Notes: a model not told the origin generated them from the letters alone. Positions 33,773 to 45,180 are shown, counted from the first letter of the stretch. The stretch: 64,000 nucleotides of DNA from Galdieria partita (GCA_025991245.1 BQMJ01000011.1:234689-298688); one strand, 5' to 3'. Translations and numbers: made by a program.

Positions 33773-35316
33773 GCCAACGCGAATTTTCCCGACGACGATG
33801 AAAATAGTTCTTTTCACAGCTATTTCTGTAGAACGAACTTCTTTCTTATTTATATTCTCAAACAATGATGGAACATATTTCATGTTGAAATGTAAATTCT
33901 AAGAAAGAACGTTGCCTTGTTTTTTAATATACTGAGCATTGTAACTTCTCTCCCATTCATCATAATGATAGTTTTAGTTTGAAGCATTGGAATGAAAAGA
34001 TTAGATATACTATAAGAAGAACGGAAGAAAGGAAGAGTTCTTCTGGATTGGCATTGATAGAGTAGCTGAAAAATGTAAATGTATTTCGTAGAAAATTGGA
34101 TTATAATTCATCCTCCCAAAGATACAACTCCTTCGCAAGGCAACTATACTTCAAGCTGTAAATTTCATTGACAACTCGATTTCTGTTGGTTTGGTTGATG
34201 TGATGTCGAAACGCAATTATAGCAAATGTAAACAGTTTGATTGTTCTCGTAAACATTAACTTTTCTTTAGGGTGTCAAGGGAACAAGATAGTGCGACAAG
34301 TGGAACATAGCTAAATTTCAACTTTGGATTGTCTCACGTCTTGTTCAAGTAGTTTGGAAGTATATTTTGAAAATATCTTATTCAGTTGTTGCTTTTCCTC
34401 TATTCTTGCACTATATGACTGTTTTACTAGGGCAGACAAGATTTGAAGTAACGCTTGACAACTCAATTAGGTTTCTCTACTTTTCAAATGCTCTTAGTTT
34501 TTCCAGAATTGTCATGGTTGACTGTTGATATTTGGAGTGCCATTTTTGAAGTTTTCCAGACTTTTTCAATGTGTATAGAGAGTAATGGAAATTAGAGTAT
34601 ATGTTGTTGACTGTTGTTGGATTGCTGTATTTGTCAATTCACGGAACGTTGTCTGCACAGGTACTTATTATGTGAGTCCTAATAATATGATGTCATTGAG
34701 AGTTTTCCTATGCAGAATTGACAAAGTAGATCGAGTCAACAATTGATTCTCCATTTCTTTGCAATTCAATTGTACTCTATGAATTATGAAACACTCGGTC
34801 TCTACATAAGCTGATGTAAAAGCTGACTAGTTCTTTATCAACATAATTGTCTTCAAAATGGCAACCTATGTATCGTTGCTATTAGGTGCTTTTTCTTCTG
34901 GTTGATGACTTCTCCTCCAACACTTTCATCAACAAAGATTCGTTTATCTGGTGCACTTTATCAAAGAGCATCCTGAATACTTTTTGAATGGTTGTTTGCC
35001 TGAGAAACATGTCTCCAAGTTTGAAACAATGTGATTCTAGACAACTGAAGATACTAAATAAAGACACTCTCCAAAGCTGTTTACATGAGATTTAGGTTTT
35101 GATTTTCAACCAAAGTGCTAGCAAGACTTTCCTTAGAATATATACATCTTCTATTATTGCAAGCCAATCATCCATATCAGACTTACCGATTTCACAATGA
35201 TTCTTCATTAGAATGCCAGCCAAGCAAATAAAATACTCAAAACATATCATTTATCGTAGTCTTTGTAAGCCATAAAGCTCAAAACAACTCTGCTTCCATC
35301 AAAGGATCATAAAGCT
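33773..35316. other. Intergenic, containing a dispersed repeat copy
   Basis: About 1.5 kb without a supportable gene. Its middle (about 34390-34880) matches a second locus and is listed separately. A 61-codon minus-strand frame at 34882-35067 has no recognisable content. Confidence 0.5.
34390..34880 (+). repeat. Dispersed repeat, copy 1 (other copy about 48880-49370)
   Basis: Two stretches about 14.5 kb apart share sequence in the same order and orientation. Shared words include GTTTTACTAG, CTTGACAACT, CTTACTATGTGAGTC-like and GAGTCAACAA(T/C)TGATTCT, and both end with TTCTTTATCAACATA. Divergence is substantial with many small indels. No protein is visible. It is not adjacent to the 4.4-kb subtelomeric units. 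Confidence 0.75.
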
Positions 35317-37716
35317 TCATTTTTCCAACAAAACTCGAAATCTTTCAGAAAAGCCTTCTCTACAAAGAAACTCAATATAGTCTGGCACTGATAAATTACC
35401 CTTCGCCTCCTTGAATGGTAATGGAGTAACATAAACAATACTTATGCAGTGTCGCCAATCAACACCTTTGGAATCCAACAAACGAAAATCTACAATCCTT
35501 CCAGAGTCGTCTTCTTCTAACGTGATGGTAAACGCTTCATTCAAAATCAAACCAATTAAGTTTAGTAACTGAGGCTTATCTGTTACTCCCACTCGTCTCC
35601 TCTTCTTATTACGTTTTTGGCCACCTTGGGAACTTGCCGTTGATCCTTGTTTGCTCTTTGACCTACTAGTTGATAAGTTCGCCGATTCTGAAGTCTTCCA
35701 TCCCACTTTCTTGAAAGAAAGTGGCAAAAAGGAGTTTTCGATAGCAGCAGAGTCACGATTATGGTTGTAAAATGAAGATACAGATACTTGAAAAAAGTAT
35801 ATATGCCATTGAGAATTCACAATATGCACAAAAATATAGTCAAATCGAGGATATCGCTCTGCCGGTAATATCCAACAGGAATGAGTAAACCTTTTCATTG
35901 GAGGATCCAATTCATCTCCAACCAACCGAACCCAACTATTACAAGATAAACTCAAGTTCCTATAAGGTTTGCTATCGGAACGGATAGTCACTTCTTCTGT
36001 TCTATTGATGAACCATAAAAAGAATAATTTTTCAAAGGTTTGTCCTCTTGTGCTTGGATCACTTCGATAACGTTCAAACAATTCAGCCAAGTAATTCTCA
36101 GAAGCATATCTTTTAAGGAAAGAGGATAACAAAATATCACGTGCAACGCTATTATAAAAGCGTAAGTAGATTCCGCTCACTACAACTAATAAACCTCGAC
36201 TTGTATATGCCCCATTTGCAATAGTAATATTGGGTTTATTCCTATTCATGAATAGCCTATAAAGCATAGAATCAAATGCGCTCTTTTCTCTTTCAGAACA
36301 AAGTCCATCGAGATAGTCATTGTGGCTTCTTATCATTTCACAATATAAATTCGAGGTGAAGTGTATCTTTAGACTTTCGAAATTAGCATCAGGACGATCG
36401 TTGGCAAGAAACACCATTTTGGCTATCATTCTAGGCACCAACCCAGTAAGTTCGACTATTTCATCTGAATGTTGACGAAGAATGCGTGGATAATCAGGTA
36501 AATCTTGCCACAAATCAAACTCTTTGAAACTTAAAGGCTCCAAATAGTGTTTGACATCTTCATAACCACTAGGCAAATTATCTTCAAATTGATGATGCTT
36601 TGAACCTGCAATAAGGACTCCACAATAAGGCTGTTCAAGTACATGAAAAAGTCATTATAACAAAAATGGAACATTACTTACTGTATTCATCACTTCCATA
36701 CTGGTATAAAGTCGAACGAAATCTGGCCACGTATTTGTTTTCTTGCCAAACTCGCGCCACAACACATTATGTTCATCGATAATAAACATATTGCGTGGTC
36801 CAAGCCGCATTATACAACGACGAATTGCGAAAGCTAGATTCAGATCTTTCTTTTTGATACAAAAATATATCACATGCTTAAGAGGAGCACCATTTAAAGC
36901 TTCGTAGTCCCATGACTGAAAACTCGGCAACTCGTCCAGAATGGAGAAATTCATGTACAGCAGCATTTTCAAGTAAAGTGTAACTATTTGAGAGATGTTG
37001 CTGATTTCCTCTAACCATGCAGCTGCGTTTCCAATATACTGCAGAGGAATCCTACAATACATTGAAAACACAGCTGCCATATACAGCTCTACGCTCTTTC
37101 GTACACCACTTGCTGCCGATTGAACATTCTGTCGGCGTGGAAGATTGGGAGCTATCACACCAAGGCTTTCTATGAGTCGATTCCACTTCCTAATAAACTC
37201 TCTCCTCAGAAAGATTCTAGAGATTTTCCCAGCACTTTTTTCCACTGGAAAATCATCGGGAAACTGCTTGGGAGCAACAAACTGCGTTAGGTCTTCAAAC
37301 GTTTCTTTCCCAACTTGGAAAACTTTACTTCCTATTTGTATTTTTTCTCCAAGAGCTGAGGCAACGGATTTGAACTTACACTCTAGTTGAAGATTAGGCA
37401 AGTTTGTCAACCATACGTTGCTGAACTTTTCGTCAATTTTACAATCGTCTTGTACAAATATGTCTCTAAAGTCAATATATCTTTCATTGTCTCTGTCACG
37501 ACTATTTACGACTGAAGCAAGAATAACTCTTCGACAACCAAAACCAACACGCTTCTTGTCAAAACAAGCCAACGGTTTTGTAAAGCTTCTACCCCATAAA
37601 CGACAATCTTTTGTTCCAAAACACACCTTAGTTTTGGGCGGATACTGAACATTGGTTGAGGAAAGACATGTAGAACGAAACGAAAAAGCAAGGCAACCAA
37701 CAAGCATTGCAACCAT
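35317..37716 (-). CDS. NTPase family member A: degenerate Walker A, C-terminal nuclease-like fold
   Basis: Two exons, 36682-37716 and 35317-36630, with a 51-nt GT-AG intron; 782 residues. The ATG is at 37714-37716; an upstream TTG frame is closed by a stop. A hydrophobic start (MVAMLVGCLAFSF) may be a signal or transit peptide. The P-loop position reads PLQYIGNAAAWLEE with no GK(S/T), but Walker B is intact (FIIDEHNVLW, D314-E315). After the intron come VLIAGSKHH, LEPLSFKEFDLW and ELTGLVPRMI, as in STAND and Crinkler/RHS-type NTPases. A C-terminal segment with RFDYIFV (D609) and FFQVSVSSFYNH (Q626) resembles a PD-(D/E)XK-type core with Q replacing the acid. The middle carries a nuclear-signal-like KRNKKRRR. 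Nucleotide hydrolysis is doubtful. Relationship to members B and C is by architecture rather than close sequence. Confidence 0.75.
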
Positions 37717-39433
37717 CCAACGTTGTCTCACAATCTCGAAACCCGTTGGACACTTTGCAGCCAATCAATAATGGCTATGGATTTATATAGTCTTAGCCAA
37801 TTGAATGGTTGTTGTGCAAACAAAGAAAAACCTGCAGGTTTCACAAAGTTTAAATGAAGTATGTTTGAGAGGAAAAGTTGTCTTCCAATGAACAAGTGTA
37901 GACTACAATTTGAGTAATTGTATTTCCTACTATCGATGGAGTTTGGCTTGTTCTTTTAAAGAGAAATATTGCACTGCCTTCTCTTAGTTATCGTGATTAG
38001 AATGTTGTAAAGCTGAAAAAGCACGTTGTTATTTATTCAATTTTTATGTCTTAACAATAACTATGTGAGTGAGGATTCTAGGAGTATCTTTGACATTTGT
38101 TCATTGTTTACGACAATTGCCAAAGTGTGTCGCGTGCTAAGATAGAAACGGCTGGTTGACAAATATTTCTAACACAATCTTTGAATCTTTCTTATGAAAA
38201 ATATGGTTTCAAATTATCCAAAATTGGTTTATCTGATACCCTCGTATAATTTATTGTTTCAACAAGAGTCGTTTACATAGTATTTGTCCGGTTATTTTCA
38301 GATGATTGCTTTGCTAAAAATGATGGCTTACAATATATATGACAAGTTTTGACTATTTAACATAAGGGATTTTCATTTAAAGTCTTTTTCCTTCAGGCTC
38401 AATTTGTTTTGCTTTCTAAAGTGACAACAAATAAAAGTACTGCTCTCCAAGACATCCATTTGAACTAAAGAACAACTTGCAAGTCATTGAGAAGAAACTG
38501 TTTCTTCTCCAAGAAATTAGATGTACGATATCATCTCAAGACAATACATACAAGAGTTTTGAAATAAAAGTAGGTCAAGAATTTATTTAAACCACCAATA
38601 TGGAGTTGTACGATTTGTCTTTAAAAGAAAAGGTCCCAATATATTTCCAAGAAACTGTTTGTATAACAATTTGAGACTTTATTCAAAGGTACAATGTCAA
38701 ATGTTGTTATGACTACGAGTTAATCTTGGGTAGCTTATAATGACTCATTAATTTAATGCTTAAACATCCAATGATTCATTTTTTAATAAATATTCACTTT
38801 GTGTGGATTCGTGATCAATCGATCTTCTATGATTCCGTTACAACTTTGCATAATCTTCTCTAGGAAGGCGTGTGTATCTTTCTTCTTGAAAAATACGATC
38901 GATATTCTCTTGGAGCATTCATTCAATCCAATTACATGCATAGCCTATAGAATATTTTCCATTCCTTCTTCGAATAAATTATATCTTACCTTCCACATTT
39001 TCACCTTGGATTTATGAGTCCAATAAAACAAAACTATAAGTTGACAGCTCCAGAATGTCCAACTAGTCCCCTTTGATGGTTGCACCAGTTGGACTTCAAA
39101 CAGCGTTGTCAATTGCAAAGATATGAATGATCAAATTCAATATGGTCTCTGACATTGTATTTGCAAGTAGCATAAAGATAACAATATTCTAAACTATGTT
39201 CTCTTCTCATAATAAAAAAGTAAACAGTTAATACCTTTTTATATATAAACTTTTTGATTGAAAGAATCTGTGAAGACGAATGACAAGTGATGTAGGTCAT
39301 TAGATGACTTTGGACACTGTTCTATGACAATCATCATATACTTTAGAATACCACTAGTACATTTCAAACATATTTAATTCAAAGGTTGCAGAGCGAATTA
39401 CCGAATGAACAATTGAATATACGAATTCAAACT
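37717..39433. other. Long AT-rich intergenic region
   Basis: About 1.7 kb between the start codon of NTPase A and the stop codon of NTPase B. It is AT-rich, with only short frames lacking coding character. It must contain the NTPase A promoter. No repeat relation to the other spacers was noticed, but I could not align it exhaustively. Confidence 0.5.
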
Positions 39434-41536
39434 TTATTGCCAACTTAAGAAACTGTGCCGGACTCGTTTAAGTAGATCAAGTCCAAAGTTTTTCAAAAAG
39501 GGACGATCAGTAGAAGAGAATGCCTTTTCAAGTCCATTCAATACTTCTTTGTCAATGAGCATTTCTACATCTCTTTCACAAAGAATAACAAGTTCACAAT
39601 TGGAAGGAATCGTAAAAGATTCACTTTCAATAGACATTCCACTACTGAAACAACGACTTTGGTCACCCAACTCGTTTGCAACATTGAATGACAATTTTGT
39701 ACCAACTACAATAAGCATACAATGATTCCTATCAGGTGCGTTGGATAAAACTTGATTAGAAATAGGAACAAGAAATTTTTCTGCTTCCTCAATAATATCT
39801 GACCAGCCAATTCGTTCAGAATTCCAACGACCTTTGCAAGCAACTCCCACAATAAGAACTTTAGAATCAACGGGAGATTGCAATTTCAATATAATATCAG
39901 GACTATGCGAATTGGTGTCTACTGGAATATAAACTCTATCAAAATAAAGTGCTTCTTGAATAATCTTGTTCCATTCATTACTTCCATAAGTTTTCCGTTT
40001 CTTGTTTGATTCACTCCTTGATTCAGAAACACCAACAGATCTCATGTAATCAAGAGGTAAAGGTTCCCTGATGGGAAGTTTCATTTCTTTAAATATGGCA
40101 GATAACTGACACAACAACTCCCTAAACTCATTTCGTACTTTGGACGAAAGCATCAAAATAAGTCGGATAGCAACAATTCCTTCAAATACTCGACACTTTG
40201 AAGAGAAGAAGCAATCAACTGGCTCTAATTTGAGTGATCCAAGAAGTATCTTTTCCAATAACGAGAGAGATGATAGATGCTCAAAGTTTCCAACGAAAAC
40301 CTTTGGAATCAGCACTTGAAAAGTATCTTGATCAATAGGATATCGATAGAGTCCCATTTCATTAACAGCGTCAAACAAATAAGATTCCGAGTTTAGTGCA
40401 TCATATACTTTGAAAGGTATATGAAACAGAGCCATCATCAATAATATGCCAAATTCAGTCTTTTTGTCCTCGTCTGAAGTTGATATGTATTGTATAAACG
40501 GTTCAGCACAGATTCTTTGGAAACCATCCTCATTCATACATGATAGACATTCATCTTTCAACATAAAAGGCTGTCCTCTTGTTTGTACAAAATTCAAAAG
40601 CATATTCACTGCACGTGTAAGTAAACCAGGGACTCCACCGGTACATTCCAATAGTGCCTCTGACAATTCATTTACTGAAAAAGAAGAACTACATAGAATA
40701 TCACAAACTCGAGATTGAACCTGTCCTTTGAGATGGCTCTTTTCAAGGAATTCAATGAGATTGGAAGATCTTAAAGGTGATAACGAAATAAAGTGTAGCA
40801 ACACCCTTGGTCCAAAAGCTACAGAATTCTTAATTCTTAAACCCTCGCTTTTCCCAACAACAATAACGAACAGATTGTTTTCGTTACACAACTCACGAAC
40901 AATCTCAAAGAAGTCGTTGTATGGAAAAACGTCACCATCTTGTGTCCTTTCGAAATCAAATTCGTCGTAACTTTCGTCTAGAGCACCAACTTCATCAAAC
41001 ACCACAAGAAGAAACTGATCAGTACGCATGTTTAATACTTCACGGATTTTCTCAATTAACATATCAGTTCTAAGTTTAAAGACTTCGAAACACTCTTCAG
41101 GGTCCGGTTCTTCAAACCCCGATCGTCGACAGGCCGACTGGTACAACAAGTAAAAAAGTGCCCATTTTAGACTTCTTTTCTCAGGATTAGTTCGTTCAAG
41201 TTCTCTCAAGTCAACGTACAAGAAAGCCGAATCTTTCAACTTATCCAAAAACGCTTTCTTGGAAGAGTCCGAAGCAAAAGACGACAGGGAAGTTTCACTC
41301 AACCTCCGTAACAACTCCAAATAGTTGATACAAAAAGTAGTCTTGCCGGATCCAAACATATGAGGCGCGAATGGGATCGTCAAACGGTAATAGGTACTGC
41401 TTAACTGACCCTTAAGTTGCTTTCGGTTATTGTGAAGTTCGTAAAGTTCTTCTGTAACGAGGTACGCATCCTCTTCACGACCTACAACAACAGGCTCGAA
41501 CGTGTCACGAGGAACCCACTTATCACCGAATATCAT
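39434..41536 (-). CDS. NTPase family member B: P-loop NTPase with PD-(D/E)XK-like C-terminus
   Basis: Intronless, 700 residues from the ATG at 41534-41536. The frame continues upstream for 18 codons without another ATG. Walker A is APHMFGSGKTTF (K65) and Walker B is LLVVFDEVGAL (D181-E182). A sensor-like segment VIVVGKSEGLRI and the ECTGGVPGLLTR motif follow, all typical of STAND/AAA-like ATPases. The C-terminal part has NSHSPDIILKL (D547), then VLIVGVACKGRW (K568): the PD...xK spacing of a PD-(D/E)XK fold, but alanine where the second acid should be. No signal or membrane segment is seen. The dead copy at 33255-33772 is its closest relative here. Cyanidiophytes are reported to have an expanded archaea-derived ATPase family; membership is plausible but untested. 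Confidence 0.82.
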   Translation of the reverse strand: MIFGDKWVPRDTFEPVVVGREEDAYLVTEELYELHNNRKQLKGQLSSTYYRLTIPFAPHMFGSGKTTFCINYLELLRRLSETSLSSFASDSSKKAFLDKLKDSAFLYVDLRELERTNPEKRSLKWALFYLLYQSACRRSGFEEPDPEECFEVFKLRTDMLIEKIREVLNMRTDQFLLVVFDEVGALDESYDEFDFERTQDGDVFPYNDFFEIVRELCNENNLFVIVVGKSEGLRIKNSVAFGPRVLLHFISLSPLRSSNLIEFLEKSHLKGQVQSRVCDILCSSSFSVNELSEALLECTGGVPGLLTRAVNMLLNFVQTRGQPFMLKDECLSCMNEDGFQRICAEPFIQYISTSDEDKKTEFGILLMMALFHIPFKVYDALNSESYLFDAVNEMGLYRYPIDQDTFQVLIPKVFVGNFEHLSSLSLLEKILLGSLKLEPVDCFFSSKCRVFEGIVAIRLILMLSSKVRNEFRELLCQLSAIFKEMKLPIREPLPLDYMRSVGVSESRSESNKKRKTYGSNEWNKIIQEALYFDRVYIPVDTNSHSPDIILKLQSPVDSKVLIVGVACKGRWNSERIGWSDIIEEAEKFLVPISNQVLSNAPDRNHCMLIVVGTKLSFNVANELGDQSRCFSSGMSIESESFTIPSNCELVILCERDVEMLIDKEVLNGLEKAFSSTDRPFLKNFGLDLLKRVRHSFLSWQ

Positions 41537-41555
41537 CGTCGCCAAAACGAAATCG
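41533..41555 (-). promoter_or_regulatory. Conserved start-codon context, NTPase B
   Basis: The 23 bases around the ATG (CGATTTCGTTTTGGCGACG before ATGA) differ at one position from those of NTPase C at 45158-45180, although flanking sequence and the coding regions have diverged. Read in frame, both give DFVLATM, but no upstream ATG exists in either. It could be a leader or translation element, or part of a longer N-terminus. Confidence 0.55.
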
Positions 41556-42494
41556 ATAATATGCGTCAAAAAGGATATTCCGAAGGACACTTATTTCCAT
41601 ACTTGTGCGTCGGGTGTTGTACTTTCTATTGCTGAATTCAAAGAAGAGTGTCTTTGAAATATGAGCAGAAACTTGTGCTGTGTCTTCGTTCGTCCAAATA
41701 CCTTTCCAACTGTTGTATTCAACAGTTATTAGAGCTTTAAGAAAGAGATATATCTCTATCGAGAACGACTCTTGTGTTCATAGTAGATATGCGAGATCAA
41801 AAGACACCTTTGAGCATAGTATTTGGAGACATCTGTATTTGGTCCTTGCAATGCGGTACTTTTCTCTGCAATTGTACTTTACTGACTCCTGTGTATCTCT
41901 CTCTCTCTCTTGCAAGATACCAGTTTTCAAAGACCTCGTTTATAGCGCTTTAAGTTTTCACAAATAATCTTGTACAAGTATCTTGAACTATCTAGATAAA
42001 GAGATGTTATTCCAAGCCCACTCGAGGAAACCTTGAATAACGGTCCCAATGGAATAGTTTCTACTGCAGCTTGATCTCTTTGTCACTTTTTTACAACAGT
42101 TATAGACAATAGAAACTTGTTTTATGCTGTTTTTGTCTATTTCGGTTGATCAAAGTAACTGTTCTTTTCCATAAAGGGCAGCACAACAGAGACCAAAGGG
42201 CTTGAGAGATATCGTCATGAGAACCATTTCCGTCAAAAAAAGAGGATATTGCATAGTTCAAATAGCGAGTACCATATGTGAAATACTTTCAGAGAAAGAG
42301 ATACAAATGTTTAAACAAATGAACTTGTGTCTTCCAAGTCATTCTCCTGTATGATACACTACAAGATGTTGAGTATTATATAAGAAGTGAACAACTGACA
42401 GCTTTTTCATATTCTCCACATGCATTCAACTCTATAAAGATCATAAAGTGTGACAGAGAAAATCAAAAGGAAGCGAAACTTGGATATAAAAAAC
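41537..42494. other. Intergenic region between NTPases B and C
   Basis: About 960 bp holding the NTPase B promoter and the 3' side of NTPase C. It includes a short (CT)n run at about 41897-41911. No gene was recognised. Confidence 0.5.
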
Positions 42495-45161
42495 TCAAGT
42501 ACTTTGCCTATCTTTTATATAAGTTCTCATACCAGCAAAAACTTTGAATTGCAACAAGGAATCATCAATACCCATCTGCTCTAATATGTTCGAGTCTATG
42601 ACTCCCATGTCTCGCTCCGAAAACTTGCATAGACATTCGTAACATTGAGTTGATTCTTCCTCAGTTAAATGACAATATACTTTCAAAAAGTTCATCCAGT
42701 CAAAAGAAACTTGCACTGAGCTCGCAACAGAAATAGTTGATTCTCCTCTCGTATCTTCCACTTGCATCAAATTCATATCCATCCTTGGACGAGTATTTCT
42801 TCTTTCCATCCTTCCACTATTCCTTTCAGATTCTTCAAATGGAATACGTCTTAATAAATCTACAAACGAATTGCTCAACAAATCATAAAGTGGTTTCAGT
42901 TGTTCCAACCATCCAGCATTTTCTCCAAATACTCTTTCAAGATCTTCACTAGCCTTGCAACCTAAAAAAGTTCGCAAAGATGTAGTGGAACATACTACAA
43001 CTTGACAATGAGGAGGTATCCATAACCATTCTTCTCGTATATTCTGTGGTTGTCTTTCAGAGTTGATAGAACTGTAAACAATATTATTATTGTTGTCTTC
43101 ATAATAAACTCCACTATTCAATATCCAATTCTGATTATCACGAAATTGTCTGGAAACTTCTTCAGTATACTTGTTGCTTACAATCAACTGAATGGCTGTT
43201 AAATTATTCTGTTCCAATTCAAGCTGTGACGCCACTGGATGTAAAAATTTGGCAACTTCTGCCTTAATCATTGAACGTCCACCACCAGAACTTGACAACT
43301 GAAAACATTTCAATGCAGATCCTATCAAATATACTCTCTTCTTGGTGGTTTCAGTCTCCATCGGTGTTTGCTCTGAAGAAGATTCATCTTGAATAGCAAG
43401 GAAAGAATTGCCTTTCATATCTGTGACTCGAATAAGAACATCAGGTCCATTGGAATTTTGTCGAATGGGAACAAATATTCCATCTTTTGATAAATACTTT
43501 TCAAAAAATGGTTTCCAAGCATTGACATGGTAAGTTGCTTCGTTAGCACTATGGGTTCTACTCACTGTCGAACTAAATGCTGGAACATAATTGGGAATAG
43601 GATCCACTTTTAAGCTGCCAATGGTTTGAGTAGATTCTATTGATATATGTTCGACAAAACTATGTCGAAATATACTCAATTCTCCAAGTTTGGAACAGAA
43701 ACACCATCGAACATAAAGAATAAGAGTAAATATAATTTCAAATTTGAAACCACGGCTCGAAGGTGAATCAAATCGACTGATCGATGAAAATAAACTACAA
43801 ACAAATCGAAGAGGAGGAATAGTCCAATATCGCGATTGAATATGCTTTAGTACAATCTTTGGAAAAACCAACTTGAAAAACGTTTCATTTCTGCCTCTAA
43901 CAGGTATCCTGCTTGCTTCGTCTTGTTCATCTCTCGAGCAACTCACATAATAAAAACCAAAATGGTTGGCAATATCCAAAACATATTCAGAATGGCTTCC
44001 TGTTCCTAAACCACCAAATAGAGTCTCTCTCTTTGGAATACGAAATTCTAAAATACTCGCAAGAAGCATTGAAGAAAAAACAATCATTGATTCGGGTGTC
44101 ATACGAGAAAGAGTTACTACGAGAGAAGTAGTCGGAGCAATTTTCTCCATTTCCTCTTTCATTTCATCCTCTGAAAGATCACAAAAACTATTACAACTCT
44201 CACATGCCTTTCCCAATTCATTTAAAACATGAACAACATAGTAAGGAACACCACCTGTATAATCATATACTTGTTTGAAGAACCAATCATGTCCCTCAGG
44301 ATGACTCGGAAACAATACTTTTAGAATAGGTACATTATGACAAGTAGCATTCTGTATAAAGTACTTGACAGTTGCTTCTGAAAAAGGATCCAGCCGAAGA
44401 AAATTTAACGCTATTCGGGAAGGCATTGCATCCTCTTCTCTACTAATTATACAATCCGATCTCCCCGCAACAATACAAATGACAAAAGGTTTACTTACAA
44501 CCACTGATAAAACTCTAAAGAAGGCACGGTACACGTTGTGCAGTCGATTTGCCCCTTGTGAAACCATCAAATCCTGAAACATTTTGAATTTGTCGCCTTC
44601 TAAAGCTCCAATTTCATCAATAAACAAATATAAATAACGTTTCTTGGTGACTTGCAAGAGTTTCTGAAACCATTCTTCTGGACTTCCAATATAAGAAAGA
44701 ACTTGAGAAAGTAAATCTGCACTGTTTGGAAACTGGGAAAGAGCTTTCTTGCTTATCCACTCCAAAAGTGTATCTTCAAAACATGTTCCTCTCGGCACAT
44801 CGAGAAGATTCAACATAACATATAAAGTCTCGTTTAACAGTGCGTCTAGAGCTCGTTCTCCTACATTCTCCCCCATTGCAAAGCCAGGAAACTTCTTCCT
44901 AGTATCTACATAACGCAAAATACGTTCTTTGTTGATGGAAAGGAACCTTCGGAAGTTCTCCCCGAAGGCGCTTTTGCCGCTCCCATACATTTGCGGAGCG
45001 TAGCTTATGTGAGGTCGAGGAGTTTGAGGTATACCTCTTTCATCGAAAACAAAGGAAGATTCAAAAGCTTCCAGAACTTGTAATATCGCTGATTCTCGGT
45101 TGACAAGAGGGTATTCAATCCCTGAATAGCCAACACGACTCCTTCCACCCAAACTCGTCAT
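42495..45161 (-). CDS. NTPase family member C: P-loop NTPase with C-terminal SAM-like domain
   Basis: Intronless, 888 residues from the ATG at 45159-45161. Walker A is APQMYGSGKSAF (K63) and Walker B is YLYLFIDEIGALEGD (D182-E183). Then come FVICIVAGRSD, RIALNFLRLDPFSE and the DYTGGVPYYVVHVL motif, parallel to member B. The later part has FVPIRQNSNGPDVLIRV and YLIGSALKCF, the same PD...A-x-K pattern as B. A C-terminal addition absent from A and B follows: a linker with ERRNTRPRMD, and about 65 residues (WMNFLKVYCHLTEEESTQCY to LEQMGIDDSLLQFKVF) that fit a SAM-type five-helix oligomerisation domain. Together this suggests a signalling or scaffolding ATPase that may self-assemble. Substrate and role are unknown. 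Confidence 0.82.
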   Translation of the reverse strand: MTSLGGRSRVGYSGIEYPLVNRESAILQVLEAFESSFVFDERGIPQTPRPHISYAPQMYGSGKSAFGENFRRFLSINKERILRYVDTRKKFPGFAMGENVGERALDALLNETLYVMLNLLDVPRGTCFEDTLLEWISKKALSQFPNSADLLSQVLSYIGSPEEWFQKLLQVTKKRYLYLFIDEIGALEGDKFKMFQDLMVSQGANRLHNVYRAFFRVLSVVVSKPFVICIVAGRSDCIISREEDAMPSRIALNFLRLDPFSEATVKYFIQNATCHNVPILKVLFPSHPEGHDWFFKQVYDYTGGVPYYVVHVLNELGKACESCNSFCDLSEDEMKEEMEKIAPTTSLVVTLSRMTPESMIVFSSMLLASILEFRIPKRETLFGGLGTGSHSEYVLDIANHFGFYYVSCSRDEQDEASRIPVRGRNETFFKLVFPKIVLKHIQSRYWTIPPLRFVCSLFSSISRFDSPSSRGFKFEIIFTLILYVRWCFCSKLGELSIFRHSFVEHISIESTQTIGSLKVDPIPNYVPAFSSTVSRTHSANEATYHVNAWKPFFEKYLSKDGIFVPIRQNSNGPDVLIRVTDMKGNSFLAIQDESSSEQTPMETETTKKRVYLIGSALKCFQLSSSGGGRSMIKAEVAKFLHPVASQLELEQNNLTAIQLIVSNKYTEEVSRQFRDNQNWILNSGVYYEDNNNNIVYSSINSERQPQNIREEWLWIPPHCQVVVCSTTSLRTFLGCKASEDLERVFGENAGWLEQLKPLYDLLSNSFVDLLRRIPFEESERNSGRMERRNTRPRMDMNLMQVEDTRGESTISVASSVQVSFDWMNFLKVYCHLTEEESTQCYECLCKFSERDMGVIDSNILEQMGIDDSLLQFKVFAGMRTYIKDRQST

Positions 45162-45180
45162 CGTCGCCAAAACAAAATCG
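45158..45180 (-). promoter_or_regulatory. Conserved start-codon context, NTPase C
   Basis: Counterpart of the element at 41533-41555, with a single C/T difference that is synonymous if the stretch were translated. NTPase A has no such sequence at its start. Confidence 0.55.

Noticed and set aside
39434-45161. Reading NTPases B and C as certain active nucleases
   Set aside because: The PD and K positions fit, but the second acidic residue of PD-(D/E)XK is alanine in both, so activity cannot be claimed.
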